Counted from the stretch's first letter, positions 43,681 to 53,376 are shown. The stretch: 64,000 nt of DNA from Litoribrevibacter euphylliae (GCF_042646085.1 NZ_JBHRSZ010000004.1:1-64000), one strand, 5' to 3'. Notes: generated by a model from the letters alone, not told the origin. A program made the numbers and translations.

Positions 43681-44904
43681 ATGAGTGACGTGAAAAAGGT
43701 CGTTCTAGCTTATTCCGGTGGTTTAGACACCTCAGTAATCGCTAAGTGGTTATCAGAAGAATACAACTGTGAAGTTGTGACGTTTACTGCGGATCTAGGT
43801 CAAGGTGAAGAAGTTGAGCCAGCGCGTGCAAAAGCTGAAGCGCTAGGTATCAAAGAAATCTACATTGATGACCTTCGTGAAGAGTTTGCTCGCGATTTTG
43901 TATTCCCAATGTTCCGTGCAAATGCGGTCTATGAAGGTGAATACCTTTTAGGTACGTCAATTGCTCGTCCTCTGATTTCCAAGCGTTTGATTGAAATTGC
44001 CAATGAAACAGGTGCGGACGCTATTGCTCACGGTGCAACCGGTAAGGGTAATGATCAGGTTCGTTTCGAGTTGGGTGCATACGCACTTAAGCCGGGCGTT
44101 AAAGTGATCGCTCCATGGCGTGAGTGGGATCTGAACTCCCGTGAGAAGTTGATGGCTTACTGTGAGAAGCACAATATCGCGGTTGAGCAGAAGAAAGGTA
44201 AGAAATCTCCATATTCAATGGATGCTAACTTGCTACACATCTCTTACGAAGGCGGCATTCTGGAAGATCCTTATGCAGAACCAGAAGAAGATATGTGGTT
44301 ATGGTCTGTATCTCCTGAAAATGCTCCAGACAAGCCGACTTACATTGAGCTTACCTATGAAAAAGGCGACGTTGTTGCAATCGATGGTGTAGCGAAGACG
44401 CCTGCTCAGGTAATGGAAGAGTTGAACAAGATTGCCGGTGCTAACGGTATTGGTCGTGCGGACATCGTTGAGAACCGTTATGTTGGTATGAAATCTCGTG
44501 GTTGTTACGAAACACCAGCAGGAACAGTATTGCTTCGTGCACACCGTGCAATCGAATCTTTAACGCTGGATCGCGATGCAGCACATACCAAAGATGAGTT
44601 AATGCCTAAGTATGCAGAGCTTGTTTATAACGGTTACTGGTGGTCTCCAGAGCGTAAGATGCTTCAAGCGGCAATCGATGCGACTCAAGAGTACGTGAGC
44701 GGTAACGTTCGTTTGAAACTGTACAAAGGTAATGTAATCGTTGTTGGTCGTAAGTCTGAGAACTCTTTGTTCGATGAAAGCATTGCAACCTTTGAAGACG
44801 ATGCGGGTGCATACAACCAGAAAGACGCTGAAGGCTTCATTCGTTTGAACTCTCTACGTCTGCGTATCGCTGCAAGCAAAGGCAGAAATATGTTGGATGA
44901 CTAA
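43681..44904 (+). CDS. argG: Argininosuccinate synthase
   Basis: 407 residues. ATP-binding VVLAYSGGLDTSVIAKWL, the AHGATGKGNDQVRFE block and the KKSPYSMDANLLH stretch. Joins citrulline and aspartate in arginine synthesis. Full length for the family. TAAGGAG lies upstream of the ATG. It is transcribed with its own terminator. Confidence 0.97.
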   Translation: MSDVKKVVLAYSGGLDTSVIAKWLSEEYNCEVVTFTADLGQGEEVEPARAKAEALGIKEIYIDDLREEFARDFVFPMFRANAVYEGEYLLGTSIARPLISKRLIEIANETGADAIAHGATGKGNDQVRFELGAYALKPGVKVIAPWREWDLNSREKLMAYCEKHNIAVEQKKGKKSPYSMDANLLHISYEGGILEDPYAEPEEDMWLWSVSPENAPDKPTYIELTYEKGDVVAIDGVAKTPAQVMEELNKIAGANGIGRADIVENRYVGMKSRGCYETPAGTVLLRAHRAIESLTLDRDAAHTKDELMPKYAELVYNGYWWSPERKMLQAAIDATQEYVSGNVRLKLYKGNVIVVGRKSENSLFDESIATFEDDAGAYNQKDAEGFIRLNSLRLRIAASKGRNMLDD

Positions 44905-44924
44905 GCGTTAGCTAGTCTCTGATT

Positions 44925-44952
44925 AAAAGGCTTCCGTAAGGAGGCCTTTTTT
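44925..44952 (+). terminator. Terminator of argG
   Basis: AAAAGGCTTCC, loop GTAA, GGAGGCCTTTT (one G-U pair) with extra T. Starts about 20 bases after the argG stop. Confidence 0.88.
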
Positions 44953-45118
44953 GTATCGGTTAAAAGAGAAGGTTTGATGTTTTCTTTGTGCCTTGGCAGC
45001 AGTCGACGAATGCTTAGATCGAGCTATGATCATTAACGAGTGGTGGATTGATCAGTTAGCATTTGCGCTCAGTATCCATTCCATTAAAATAGCCGCTTCA
45101 AAAATCAGTGGTTAATTC

Positions 45119-45871
45119 ATGAACGAGTCAGATACCCAATCAGATAATACATCTGATCACATTTATTCTACGCCGCAAGAGCGCATTGGTGATTTTGTCT
45201 TTGATGATAATGTCGCACAGGTGTTTGAGGATATGATTTCCCGTTCCGCGCCAGGCTACAGTACGATTGTGTCGCACATCGGTGTGATGGCAAGGCATTT
45301 TGTGCAGCCCAATACCCGTATCTATGATTTGGGGTGTTCACTCGGTGCGTGTTCTTTGGTTGTAAACCAGATGGTGGAAGTGGACGGTTGTGAATTAATC
45401 GCTGTGGATAACTCTGATGCGATGGTGTCGCGTTGTACTGAGAATTTGAAGAAAGCCGGGCACCGTTTTCCGGTGTCCGTTCAACAAGCGGATATCCTGG
45501 AACTTGAGATTAAGAACGCTTCGCTGGTGGTGTTGAACTTTACTTTGCAGTTCATCGATAAAGACATACGTGAAGCGTTACTGAAGAAAATCTACGATGG
45601 TTTGGTGGATGGCGGTGCATTGGTGCTATCTGAGAAATTGGCTTTTAACCACAACTCAGAACAGGAGTTGATGATTAAACTCCATCATGATTTCAAACGA
45701 GCCAATGGCTACAGTGATTTAGAAATTGCTCAGAAACGGGCTGCCATTGAGAATGTGTTGATTCCGGAAACCAATGGTGAACATATATGCCGACTTGAAA
45801 AAGTGGGATTCACCCATGTGTATTCCTGGTTCCGTTGTTTAAACTTTGCGTCCTTTTTGGCCATAAAATAG
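45119..45871 (+). CDS. cmoA: Carboxy-S-adenosyl-methionine synthase
   Basis: 250 residues. SAM-dependent fold with IYDLGCSLGACSLVV, AVDNSDAMVSRC and the family's EKLAFNHNSEQELMIKLHHDFKRANGYSDLEI block. It makes carboxy-SAM, which CmoB uses to modify wobble uridine 34 of several tRNAs to uridine-5-oxyacetic acid. It lies 66 bases before cmoB on the same strand. Confidence 0.96.
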   Translation: MNESDTQSDNTSDHIYSTPQERIGDFVFDDNVAQVFEDMISRSAPGYSTIVSHIGVMARHFVQPNTRIYDLGCSLGACSLVVNQMVEVDGCELIAVDNSDAMVSRCTENLKKAGHRFPVSVQQADILELEIKNASLVVLNFTLQFIDKDIREALLKKIYDGLVDGGALVLSEKLAFNHNSEQELMIKLHHDFKRANGYSDLEIAQKRAAIENVLIPETNGEHICRLEKVGFTHVYSWFRCLNFASFLAIK

Positions 45872-45937
45872 CGCTTGTTTATATTTACTCAGGCGCTTGT
45901 CTGTAAATACGTATTGTAAGTCTGCTTTAAGATTCCT

Positions 45938-46927
45938 ATGAAAATTACCTTTGACGATATTCTTGAAATCCTACCTGAAACGCCGATTGCTCGTTTGGCT
46001 GAAGGCTTGCCTGAAAAAATTGCTCATGGCTTGTCAGAACAACGCTGGGCCAATCTCAAGAAATGGATTCCTGTGGTAGAAAACTTACCGGATTTCGGTG
46101 AGGTGGATTTCGACCTGAACGCGCATGATCTCGCCATTGGTAAAAATCATTCGATCTCAGAAGAGCAACGACAAGCGCTAGAAGAACAGCTCAAAAGCTT
46201 TATGCCGTGGCGGAAAGGTCCATTCAGTGTTATGGGCGTGGATATTAATACCGAGTGGCGTTCTGACTGGAAGTGGGATCGTGTTGCCCCACATATCTCG
46301 CCTCTAAAATATCGTTATGTGCTCGATGTAGGGTGTGGCAGTGGTTATCACTGTTGGCGCATGGCCGGTGAAGGTGCGCAAATGGTGGTGGGTGTAGAAC
46401 CTTCACCGTTATCGAATATGCAATATTGGGCGATGCGCCATTTCATCGGTGCAAATAATGTTTATATGTTGCCGCTAACGTTGGAAGAAGTGCCTGCAAA
46501 TGTGGCAGGCTTTGACACGGTATTTTCTATGGGCGTTCTCTATCACAGACGTTCGCCTATTGATCATTTGTATCAATTGAAAGCCTGTATGAAGCAAGGC
46601 TCCGAGTTAGTGTTGGAAACTCTGGTCGTCAATGCGCCGGAAGGAACTGATCCTAATGGCTACAGCTTGGTGCCGAAAGATAGATACGCGCAAATGCGAA
46701 ATGTGTGGTTCTTGCCAACGGTGGAGACGTTAATTCATTGGATGCAGCGTGTTGGCTTTAAAGATGTAAAAGTCGTGGATGTGGATCAAACGTCTTTAGA
46801 AGAACAGCGTCAAACGGAGTGGATGAATTATCAGTCGTTGAAGGACTTTCTTGATCCTGACAACGTCAATAAAACCATTGAAGGTTATCAGGCTCCAACG
46901 CGTGCGACGTTAATTGCTCGCTTATAA
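45938..46927 (+). CDS. cmoB: tRNA U34 carboxymethyltransferase
   Basis: 329 residues, normal for the family. Features: RKGPFSVMGVDINTEWRSDWKWDRV, VLDVGCGSGYHCWRM, FSMGVLYHRRSP and a C-terminal basic, tRNA-binding part. Uses the CmoA product to convert 5-hydroxyuridine 34 in tRNA. Confidence 0.96.
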   Translation: MKITFDDILEILPETPIARLAEGLPEKIAHGLSEQRWANLKKWIPVVENLPDFGEVDFDLNAHDLAIGKNHSISEEQRQALEEQLKSFMPWRKGPFSVMGVDINTEWRSDWKWDRVAPHISPLKYRYVLDVGCGSGYHCWRMAGEGAQMVVGVEPSPLSNMQYWAMRHFIGANNVYMLPLTLEEVPANVAGFDTVFSMGVLYHRRSPIDHLYQLKACMKQGSELVLETLVVNAPEGTDPNGYSLVPKDRYAQMRNVWFLPTVETLIHWMQRVGFKDVKVVDVDQTSLEEQRQTEWMNYQSLKDFLDPDNVNKTIEGYQAPTRATLIARL

Positions 46928-46991
46928 GAGCAACATATCTAATAAATATTAGGCTGAGAATGCTTCAGTCGGACCATAATGAGGAGAGACC

Positions 46992-47651
46992 ATGTCATCA
47001 GGTCGCGGATTAGCTTATCAAATTGTGCCTGTCACGGCGTTTGAACAAAACTGTTCTGTTATTTGGTGTGAGAACACCAAGAAAGCCGCCGTTGTTGATC
47101 CGGGGGGGGACCTTGATCGTGTGTTGGCTGTGATTAATGAGCGTGGTTTAACCCTTGATAAGATCTTACTTACTCACTGCCACATTGATCATGCGGGTGC
47201 GACTGCAGATCTAGCGGAGCAGGGGAATGTCCCGATTGTTGGTCCTCAGAAAGAAGAACAATTTTGGATTGACATGCTGCCTCAGCAAAGCATGATGTTT
47301 GGCTTTCCGGCGGCAAAGCAATTCACACCAGACCAATGGTTGGAACAAGGCGATACTGTTCAGTTAGGTGATCAGTATTTGGAAGTTCGTCATTGCCCTG
47401 GTCATACCCCAGGTCACGTGGTGTTTATCCATCATCCTTCCAAATTAGCGATTGTGGGTGATGTACTGTTTAACGGTTCTATTGGTCGTACCGATTTTCC
47501 AAAAGGGGATATGCAGACTTTAGTGAACTCCATTCACCAGCAGCTTTGGTCTTTGGATGATGACTACGAGTTTATTGCAGGTCATGGCCCTAACTCGACC
47601 ATTGGTTATGAGCGCAAGAACAACCCGTTTGTGTCTGATCACAGAGGGTAG
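46992..47651 (+). CDS. gloC: Glyoxalase-II-like metallo-beta-lactamase fold hydrolase (YcbL/GloC type)
   Basis: 219 residues. Metal motif as THCHIDHAG (HxHxDH), further ligands in CPGHTPGHVVF, VGDVLF and AGHGP. The sequence closely follows E. coli YcbL (GloC), a type II glyoxalase that hydrolyses S-lactoylglutathione. AGGAGAG precedes the ATG. It ends 39 bases before the convergent perM-like gene. Confidence 0.92.
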   Translation: MSSGRGLAYQIVPVTAFEQNCSVIWCENTKKAAVVDPGGDLDRVLAVINERGLTLDKILLTHCHIDHAGATADLAEQGNVPIVGPQKEEQFWIDMLPQQSMMFGFPAAKQFTPDQWLEQGDTVQLGDQYLEVRHCPGHTPGHVVFIHHPSKLAIVGDVLFNGSIGRTDFPKGDMQTLVNSIHQQLWSLDDDYEFIAGHGPNSTIGYERKNNPFVSDHRG

Positions 47652-47690
47652 TATTTCAACAACTCTGAATGTTGAGCGTTTCGCCTTTCT

Positions 47691-48761
47691 TTATCCTTCA
47701 GCGTAGCTTCTGACGATAGAAGCGCGCTGAGAGAACCCTTGATATAAGCCTACGAACAGAATCTTTGATGTTGCTAAAATGGGCAGTGCCAAGATCGTTC
47801 CGACAATTCCGAACATACTGCCAAAAATAATCACCCCGACAATGACCACAAAGGGATGCAAATCCACTGCGTTGGCAATGATGGTCGGAATCACCACCAG
47901 ATTATCGAAGATATACGCCACGCCAATTACTGCCACTGCCGCCCATACGTAATAGACATCGAACGGTTGGATACTCATAGCCATCATTAATGGCGGCATC
48001 AGCGCCAGTACTGGGCCAAGGTAAGGAATGATGCCAAATAAACCGGCAAACACGCCGAGCATGATGGCGGACTCGAAACCTGCGATGACGAATCCTGTGG
48101 TGGCAACCGTCGCCAGAATACTGGTCTGGATGATGACGCCTTTGATATAACCTTGCAGTTGGCGAGCGACTCGGTAATAGATCGACCAACCCATTTCAAA
48201 ATATTCATTCGGCAGTAAAGACAGTAAGCGGTTACGGGAGGATTTGTAGTCTCTTAACAAGAAGAACACGATGAAGGGTACTAATAATAGAGTACCTGAT
48301 ATGTCTAACAGGATGTTTGATCCCTGAATGATCACGTCAAGATTAAGCTCGGTACTCGACCCCTGAAGAAACTGGTTGATCCCGGCTTTGTCTACCTGAA
48401 TCCCAGACTTTTCTAATAAAAACTGAAGCTTATCTGTCCACTCGAAGAGCGTGCTTTTCAATATCCCCAGTTTGTTTTGGGCGGCTAAGATGCCGTCCAG
48501 TAATTTGGGAAAACCGATAAAGGTTAATCCTGCACTGATGCATACCAGTACACACAAAATCATGGAGGCAGAACTGGCCGGACTTAGCCCGCGCCCGGTC
48601 ATCTGGTTGTTGACGGGTTCCAGTAATGCATAGAGCGTGAAAGAGACCAGCAGCGCAAAAATAACGGGTTTAAATAACCAGGCAATGCTGATCAATAAAA
48701 TGCAAATGATGCAAAAAATCAGGCAAGACAAGAATGAAGGGCGTAACAACCAGCTTGGCAT
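47691..48761 (-). CDS. AI-2E/PerM-family membrane protein
   Basis: 356 residues with about eight membrane helices and the family's C-terminal block (GFESAIMLGVFAGLFGIIPYLGPVLALMPPL, then DNLVVIPTIIANAVDLHPFVVIVGVIIFGSMFGIVGTILALP). Members are putative exporters (TqsA, PerM); substrate unknown. It begins 3 bases after the stop of the cyclic-nucleotide-binding gene, so the two form one operon. Confidence 0.92.
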   Translation of the reverse strand: MPSWLLRPSFLSCLIFCIICILLISIAWLFKPVIFALLVSFTLYALLEPVNNQMTGRGLSPASSASMILCVLVCISAGLTFIGFPKLLDGILAAQNKLGILKSTLFEWTDKLQFLLEKSGIQVDKAGINQFLQGSSTELNLDVIIQGSNILLDISGTLLLVPFIVFFLLRDYKSSRNRLLSLLPNEYFEMGWSIYYRVARQLQGYIKGVIIQTSILATVATTGFVIAGFESAIMLGVFAGLFGIIPYLGPVLALMPPLMMAMSIQPFDVYYVWAAVAVIGVAYIFDNLVVIPTIIANAVDLHPFVVIVGVIIFGSMFGIVGTILALPILATSKILFVGLYQGFSQRASIVRSYAEG

Positions 48762-48764
48762 GGC

Positions 48765-49328
48765 TTATTCCTTCAATTCGCTGTTTTCGGGAAGGATAGC
48801 TGAGGCGCTTGGATTTTGCGTTACTGCAGGTGAGGGCTCTACTGTTTGGCTTATGGCTTGGTTACTGAGTCTCAGTCGAGTAGCTAGAATCCCAGCGAGG
48901 TTCCGCATCAATCGTGCGCCATCAATCGGGTATCTGTCGGTCAGCTCGTCCAGGTTTTGCCGTAAAAAGAAAATGAGTTCAGTCGGCCCCACTGCCAATG
49001 CATTTGCGGTTCTTGGTTCATCGACCACCAGTGCCACTTCACCAAAGAAATCCCCTGCTTCAAGTCGAGCCAGATTTTTATGATGAGAGGTAATGTTGAC
49101 ATTGCCAGACAGTATCAGTGCTGCGCCTATCCCTGTTTCACCTTGATGAAAGATGACTTCACCATCTTGGTAGGTACGAAGATGCATGTCTGGTACCAAT
49201 GCTCGGCAGTGCTTGCGAGAAATCTTGTGGAATAACGGTGTTTTAAGCCAAAGGTCTGCAATACGTTCATCGAGCTGAGTGGTTTTCTTAAAAAAGTTAT
49301 GCCACAGAGGGTTTTTATTAGTATCCAT
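48765..49328 (-). CDS. Cyclic-nucleotide-binding (Crp-type) domain protein without HTH
   Basis: 187 residues with one cNMP-binding beta-roll (about 30-145; FHQGETGIGAALILSGNVNI, GDFFGEVALVVDEPRTANALA). No helix-turn-helix follows, only a low-complexity tail, so it is not a classical Crp regulator. It is coupled to the PerM-like transporter gene and may regulate it; that is inference. AAAGGAAC precedes the ATG. Confidence 0.85.
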   Translation of the reverse strand: MDTNKNPLWHNFFKKTTQLDERIADLWLKTPLFHKISRKHCRALVPDMHLRTYQDGEVIFHQGETGIGAALILSGNVNITSHHKNLARLEAGDFFGEVALVVDEPRTANALAVGPTELIFFLRQNLDELTDRYPIDGARLMRNLAGILATRLRLSNQAISQTVEPSPAVTQNPSASAILPENSELKE

Positions 49329-49488
49329 TCTGTTCCTTTAATGCTTATTCCTTCACACACTCTGTTCTTAGAAGTCTAACTCTGAGGGCAGGGCTACATC
49401 TGGCTAAATTTTACTGTTGACCAAAAACTTATGACCCAATCTAACTTTAAATAAGTGAAAACGTTACCACTGATTCGTGTGAATGCTA

Positions 49489-50775
49489 TTACAAACCATC
49501 ACCTAAGAAATAGTCTTTTAAAGCCTCTTCTGTGGACTTCAACCATTGGTTCAGTTCTGGTGGGATTTTGCTGTCAGGATGCAATTGACGTCGAAAAATA
49601 CGAATGCTGTCGATTACCTGAAAAATACCGTCTTGAACCAGAGCACCTACTTCCATAATTAGATCGTCATCTTCTGTGGCCATTTCCATCGTACTGGACC
49701 CTCGGAACTTGTCGAGACCTGCATTGGACATAGCGAGATCAATCGACAATAGACGACGTTTCAAGTGTTGAGCGGCATTGGTGCTCAAAAAAGGATTGGT
49801 AACCTGTTCCATCACTTTTTCGCCACTGGTAACGGCGGTAATGAGTTTATCATAGACCTTTTTAACGTCATTGGCGTCTCTGGGGAGGTCGAAATCAGAA
49901 GAGGCCTTAGCCCAGCTTTCCAGAATCTTGATCAGGCACTTGGACGCTTCGTCGTTCAACTGTTCTCCCATATGGGTTTTCAGCACGGTCACTGTGTAGT
50001 GGTAACCATGTCGATGGTAAATACTGACGCCACACTCAACGGTCGCCAGAATTTGGCTAGGTATGGATAAATAATACTCGGACTTAGCCATTGGGTAGCC
50101 ACTGCCATCCAGCCGCTCATGGTGTTCCAATACAATTTTAGCGATGGAATCCTGGTACTCTGGAAATTGATCGAGTATGCGATGCATGATGATGGGATGT
50201 GATGCAATATGACGTTCTTGTTCGGGTGTAAAAATGTTGCCTCGGTCTTCCAGCTCTTCACTGAGATGGAGCATGCCTAGATCATGGAAGATAGCTGCGG
50301 TGGCGAGATCGTCGGCTTCCATTCGGGGGATCTGCATCATATCGGCAACGCAAAGCGCGGTATAAGTGACGAGCATCGAATGCTCAAATAGATCGGGTTT
50401 TTGTTTTTTGCACACAGTTACTTTGTTGCGCATGCTGGTATTCAGTCGCAAGCGTGCAAAACCACGAATAGGCATGTCTCTATCGTGTAACAAATCGAGT
50501 GATGCTTTGTATTGGGGATTTTCTTTTAGGTATTCCTGCCAGAATTCCATTAGTGAAGATGCATCAAGCGTATCTTGAATACTAATGACCTGATCAACTT
50601 CTTTATTTATTGAATGTTGTTGTAAACGGGCCAATAGATTCTTATTGATCGTTGCGCCTTTAGGCAGAAGCAGTACGCCCTTGGCACTTACAATATCTTC
50701 ACTGGCGGTGACGACGTCTGTTTCACCTAAATCAGTTACATGTCCTAGGTATTGGTCGTTTGCTGTTGTGGTCAT
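49489..50775 (-). CDS. HD-GYP domain phosphodiesterase
   Basis: 428 residues. HD-GYP domain in the middle (about 145-300): HSMLV, IFHDLGML with the HD pair, HPIIMHRIL, and HHERLDGSGYP with the GYP signature. HD-GYP proteins usually break down c-di-GMP. No receiver domain is seen; the N-terminal region and the C-terminal about 120 residues are not recognised. ATG 50775 has AAGGGA upstream. Confidence 0.88.
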   Translation of the reverse strand: MTTTANDQYLGHVTDLGETDVVTASEDIVSAKGVLLLPKGATINKNLLARLQQHSINKEVDQVISIQDTLDASSLMEFWQEYLKENPQYKASLDLLHDRDMPIRGFARLRLNTSMRNKVTVCKKQKPDLFEHSMLVTYTALCVADMMQIPRMEADDLATAAIFHDLGMLHLSEELEDRGNIFTPEQERHIASHPIIMHRILDQFPEYQDSIAKIVLEHHERLDGSGYPMAKSEYYLSIPSQILATVECGVSIYHRHGYHYTVTVLKTHMGEQLNDEASKCLIKILESWAKASSDFDLPRDANDVKKVYDKLITAVTSGEKVMEQVTNPFLSTNAAQHLKRRLLSIDLAMSNAGLDKFRGSSTMEMATEDDDLIMEVGALVQDGIFQVIDSIRIFRRQLHPDSKIPPELNQWLKSTEEALKDYFLGDGL

Positions 50776-50885
50776 CAATGATCCCTTAGTGTGATGGCCT
50801 GTAATTACTCTGTGTACTACTCGCTCATGCTCTATTTACTGATGCTCTACTTACTATAGTGCAATTGGCAAACATCGCTTTTCAT

Positions 50886-50928
50886 TTGCAAAGACTGTAT
50901 TTTAGTTGTACTGTAAAAATATACAGTA
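50886..50928 (+). promoter_or_regulatory. Promoter with LexA (SOS) box upstream of the radical SAM gene
   Basis: TACTGTAAAAATATACAGTA (50909-50928) is a near-perfect LexA operator (CTGT-N8-ACAG). A -35 TTGCAA (50886-50891), 17-base spacer and -10 TACTGT (50909-50914) place the operator directly over the -10 element. The start codon follows at 50946. Confidence 0.85.
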
Positions 50929-50945
50929 TTTAAGGTTGAACTGTT

Positions 50946-52031
50946 ATGCAAACACAAGCGTTAAAAGGCCGTGGAGCTTCTTCTAATCCATCAAATCGTT
51001 TTCATTCACTTCACTCCGTAGAGGAACACTTATCCAATGAAAGTGAAGCTTATGATGAGGCAAATTATAAAATAAAACTAATAAGTACTGAGATTATCGA
51101 GCAAACTGCCAGGACAGTTATTGCCAGAAATCAATCTCCCGATGTTCCGCATGAACAATCGGTTAATCCCTATGCGGGTTGTGAACATGGCTGTGTGTAT
51201 TGCTATGCCCGGCCAAGCCATGCTTATCATGATTTGTCACCCGGCTTGGATTTTGAAACCAAGATCATTGCAAAGACGAACGCTGATGAGTGTTTGAGAC
51301 AAGAGATCAGTAAACCTGCTTACAAGCCTAAACCTATTTTGATTGGTGCGAACACCGACCCCTATCAACCAGTCGAGAGTCGTTATCAGCTGACTCGAAA
51401 GTTATTAGACGTTTGTCTGGAAAAAGGTCAGCCCGTTAGTTTAATCACCAAGAGTCATTTGATTGAGCGTGATTTGGATCTCTTGGAAGCGCTTGCTCAG
51501 AAAGGCCTGTGCTCGGTAAGGGTTTCAGTGACGACGTTAGATAACGAGCTGAAGCGTATTTTAGAGCCGAGAACGGCTTCGGGGTCTGCAAGATTAGCGA
51601 CAATTCATAAACTAGCGACCGCTGGTGTGCCGACAGGTGTGATCGTCGCACCTGTGATTCCCTCCATTAATGACAAGGAACTCGAAGCAATTCTAAAAGC
51701 ATCAAAAGATGCGGGAGCTTCTTCTGCAACTTACATTCTTTTAAGGCTTCCACATGAGGTGAAGGACTTATTCAGCGAATGGTTAGAGATTCATTACCCT
51801 CAGAGAGCAAAACATGTGTTGAGCCTGATCAGTCAGTGTCGCGGTGGCAAGCTGTACGACTCGAATTATAAAAACCGCATGACCGGAGAGGGGGTGTTTG
51901 CCGAGATGATATCGACTCGCTTTTCTGTTGCATGTAATCGTTTGGGATTAAAAATGGTGGCAAACGAGAAATTAAACCTTTCATTATTTAAAGCGGCACA
52001 AGGTGCGCACCCTCAAATGTGCTTATTTTAG
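50946..52031 (+). CDS. PA0069-family radical SAM protein (spore-photoproduct-lyase-like)
   Basis: 361 residues. Radical SAM cluster motif in NPYAGCEHGCVYCYARPSH, then GANTDPYQPVE, VSLITKS and VSVTTLD. It starts with LKGRGASSNPSNRF, a stretch typical of the PA0069 family. The reaction is unknown; the family is related to spore photoproduct lyase. A LexA box covers its promoter, which suggests a DNA-damage role. Confidence 0.92.
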   Translation: MQTQALKGRGASSNPSNRFHSLHSVEEHLSNESEAYDEANYKIKLISTEIIEQTARTVIARNQSPDVPHEQSVNPYAGCEHGCVYCYARPSHAYHDLSPGLDFETKIIAKTNADECLRQEISKPAYKPKPILIGANTDPYQPVESRYQLTRKLLDVCLEKGQPVSLITKSHLIERDLDLLEALAQKGLCSVRVSVTTLDNELKRILEPRTASGSARLATIHKLATAGVPTGVIVAPVIPSINDKELEAILKASKDAGASSATYILLRLPHEVKDLFSEWLEIHYPQRAKHVLSLISQCRGGKLYDSNYKNRMTGEGVFAEMISTRFSVACNRLGLKMVANEKLNLSLFKAAQGAHPQMCLF

Positions 52032-52128
52032 TTAAAATCTATTGAGTGTTTTATTTTAATTGATTGTATTAATTTTTGGCGGCAGGCAATACTGCTCCTA
52101 TCGAATCAACTGATGGGGAGTCAACCTA

Positions 52129-52383
52129 ATGCAACGTATAACTATTTTTGGTCGTGAAGGATGTGGTTTTTGTAAACGAGCTAAGGAATTGTGCGAGATA
52201 AAAGGATTGAACTACGTCTATGTGGATATTCAAAAAGAAGGTATTTCAAAAGCCGATCTTGAGAAGACAGTCGGTAAACCTGTTCTGACTGTGCCTCAAG
52301 TGTTCCATGGCCAAGATCACATCGGTGGTTTCACTGAACTCAATAACTTTGTCAAAGTGCAGTTAGCCACGCAAGCTGCTTAA
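52129..52383 (+). CDS. grxA: Glutaredoxin, GrxA type
   Basis: 84 residues. Thioredoxin fold with active site GREGCGFCKRA, so CGFC replaces the usual CPYC, and TVPQVFHGQDHIGGFTEL. In E. coli GrxA reduces NrdAB; the class Ia reductase in this window could be a partner. GGGGAG precedes the ATG. It lies 97 bases after the radical SAM gene and could be read through from it. Confidence 0.92.
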   Translation: MQRITIFGREGCGFCKRAKELCEIKGLNYVYVDIQKEGISKADLEKTVGKPVLTVPQVFHGQDHIGGFTELNNFVKVQLATQAA

Positions 52384-52407
52384 TTTTACTCATTCACTGT
52401 TACCCTT

Positions 52408-52444
52408 AACCTTCGGCGATTTGTTTTTTCGTCGGAGGTTTTTT
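52408..52444 (+). terminator. Terminator of grxA
   Basis: AACCTTCGGCGA pairs with TCGTCGGAGGTT (two G-U pairs) around a T-rich loop and is followed by T residues. Confidence 0.75.
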
Positions 52445-52608
52445 GATTTCATAGAATTATGAACCGATCAGTAAGAAATTTGGTTGCTGCCCTTGAAATT
52501 CAGGAAACCATCATCACATACTGAACTTAAGCTTTCTTCGTGGCTGGGTTCATGTTGAAAAAACTCATTTATCGTTGCAAAACGGTTTTCTCCTAACTGG
52601 GAAAAAAT

Positions 52609-53091
52609 ATGTCTATTTCTAATCAAAAAGTAGTAACCATGGATTTTAAAGTATCTGATACTAACGGACAGGTATTAGATTCGTCTGAAGGCGCTGAGCC
52701 GTTAGTGTATTTGCATGGTGCAAATAACATTATTCCTGGTTTGGAAAGCGCACTAGAAGGCAAGAGTGCTGGTGATTTCGTTAAGGTGGAAGTTGTTGCT
52801 GCGGAAGCGTATGGCGAGTATCACGATCAGATGGTTCAAGAAGTGCCTATGGCGGCGTTCGAAGGTGTGGATAAAGTTGAGCCTGGTATGGCATTCCACG
52901 CTGAATCTCCAGACGGCCATCCTATTCAAATCATCGTAACTGGTGTTGAAGGCGACATGGTGACTGTTGATGGTAATCATCCGCTAGCGGGTAAAGATTT
53001 GGTGTTTGAAGTGACAGTTAAAGACGTTCGTGATGCAACGGCAGATGAGCTTGAGCATGGTCATGTTCATGGACCTGGCTGCAGTCACTAA
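52609..53091 (+). CDS. slyD: SlyD-like FKBP-type peptidyl-prolyl isomerase
   Basis: 160 residues. FKBP core split by an IF chaperone domain (about 70-125), with SSEGAEPLVYLHGANNIIPGLESALEG and AEAYGEYHDQMVQEVP, ending in a short His-rich tail (HGHVHGPGCSH). The tail is much shorter than the metal-binding tail of E. coli SlyD. It should speed prolyl isomerisation and act as a chaperone. Confidence 0.92.
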   Translation: MSISNQKVVTMDFKVSDTNGQVLDSSEGAEPLVYLHGANNIIPGLESALEGKSAGDFVKVEVVAAEAYGEYHDQMVQEVPMAAFEGVDKVEPGMAFHAESPDGHPIQIIVTGVEGDMVTVDGNHPLAGKDLVFEVTVKDVRDATADELEHGHVHGPGCSH

Positions 53092-53145
53092 GTGATTACA
53101 TCTGTGGTTTCTGGTCGTTTGTTTTAAACAATATGGAGTGAAACT

Positions 53146-53376
53146 TTGTCGAATCCAGGCATAGCAGCGGTATTGAGTTTGATTCTTCCTGGTGTTGGTC
53201 AGATTTATAACGGCCATTTTTGGCGGGCAATATTTTGGCTGATCATTACTCCAGGGTTTTGGATTGGTTCAGGCGGCTTTTTAGGATGGATCTGTCATTT
53301 GATTTCATCCTATACAGCATACAACAAAGCCAAAGAAAAAATGTTGTTTGAAATGAATGGTGATGCTCCAGAATAA
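53146..53376 (+). CDS. Small TM2-like membrane protein
   Basis: 76 residues. Start SNPGIAAVLSLILPGVGQIYNGHFWRA is typical of small TM2/DUF5683-like proteins, followed by a second hydrophobic stretch rich in Gly and Trp. The start codon is TTG 53146, supported by TGGAG eight bases upstream. Function unknown. It follows slyD by 54 bases. Confidence 0.8.
   Translation: MSNPGIAAVLSLILPGVGQIYNGHFWRAIFWLIITPGFWIGSGGFLGWICHLISSYTAYNKAKEKMLFEMNGDAPE

Noticed and set aside
48637..49083. 148-residue + strand frame
   Set aside because: It is antisense to the cyclic-nucleotide-binding and PerM-like genes, both of which have clear family motifs.
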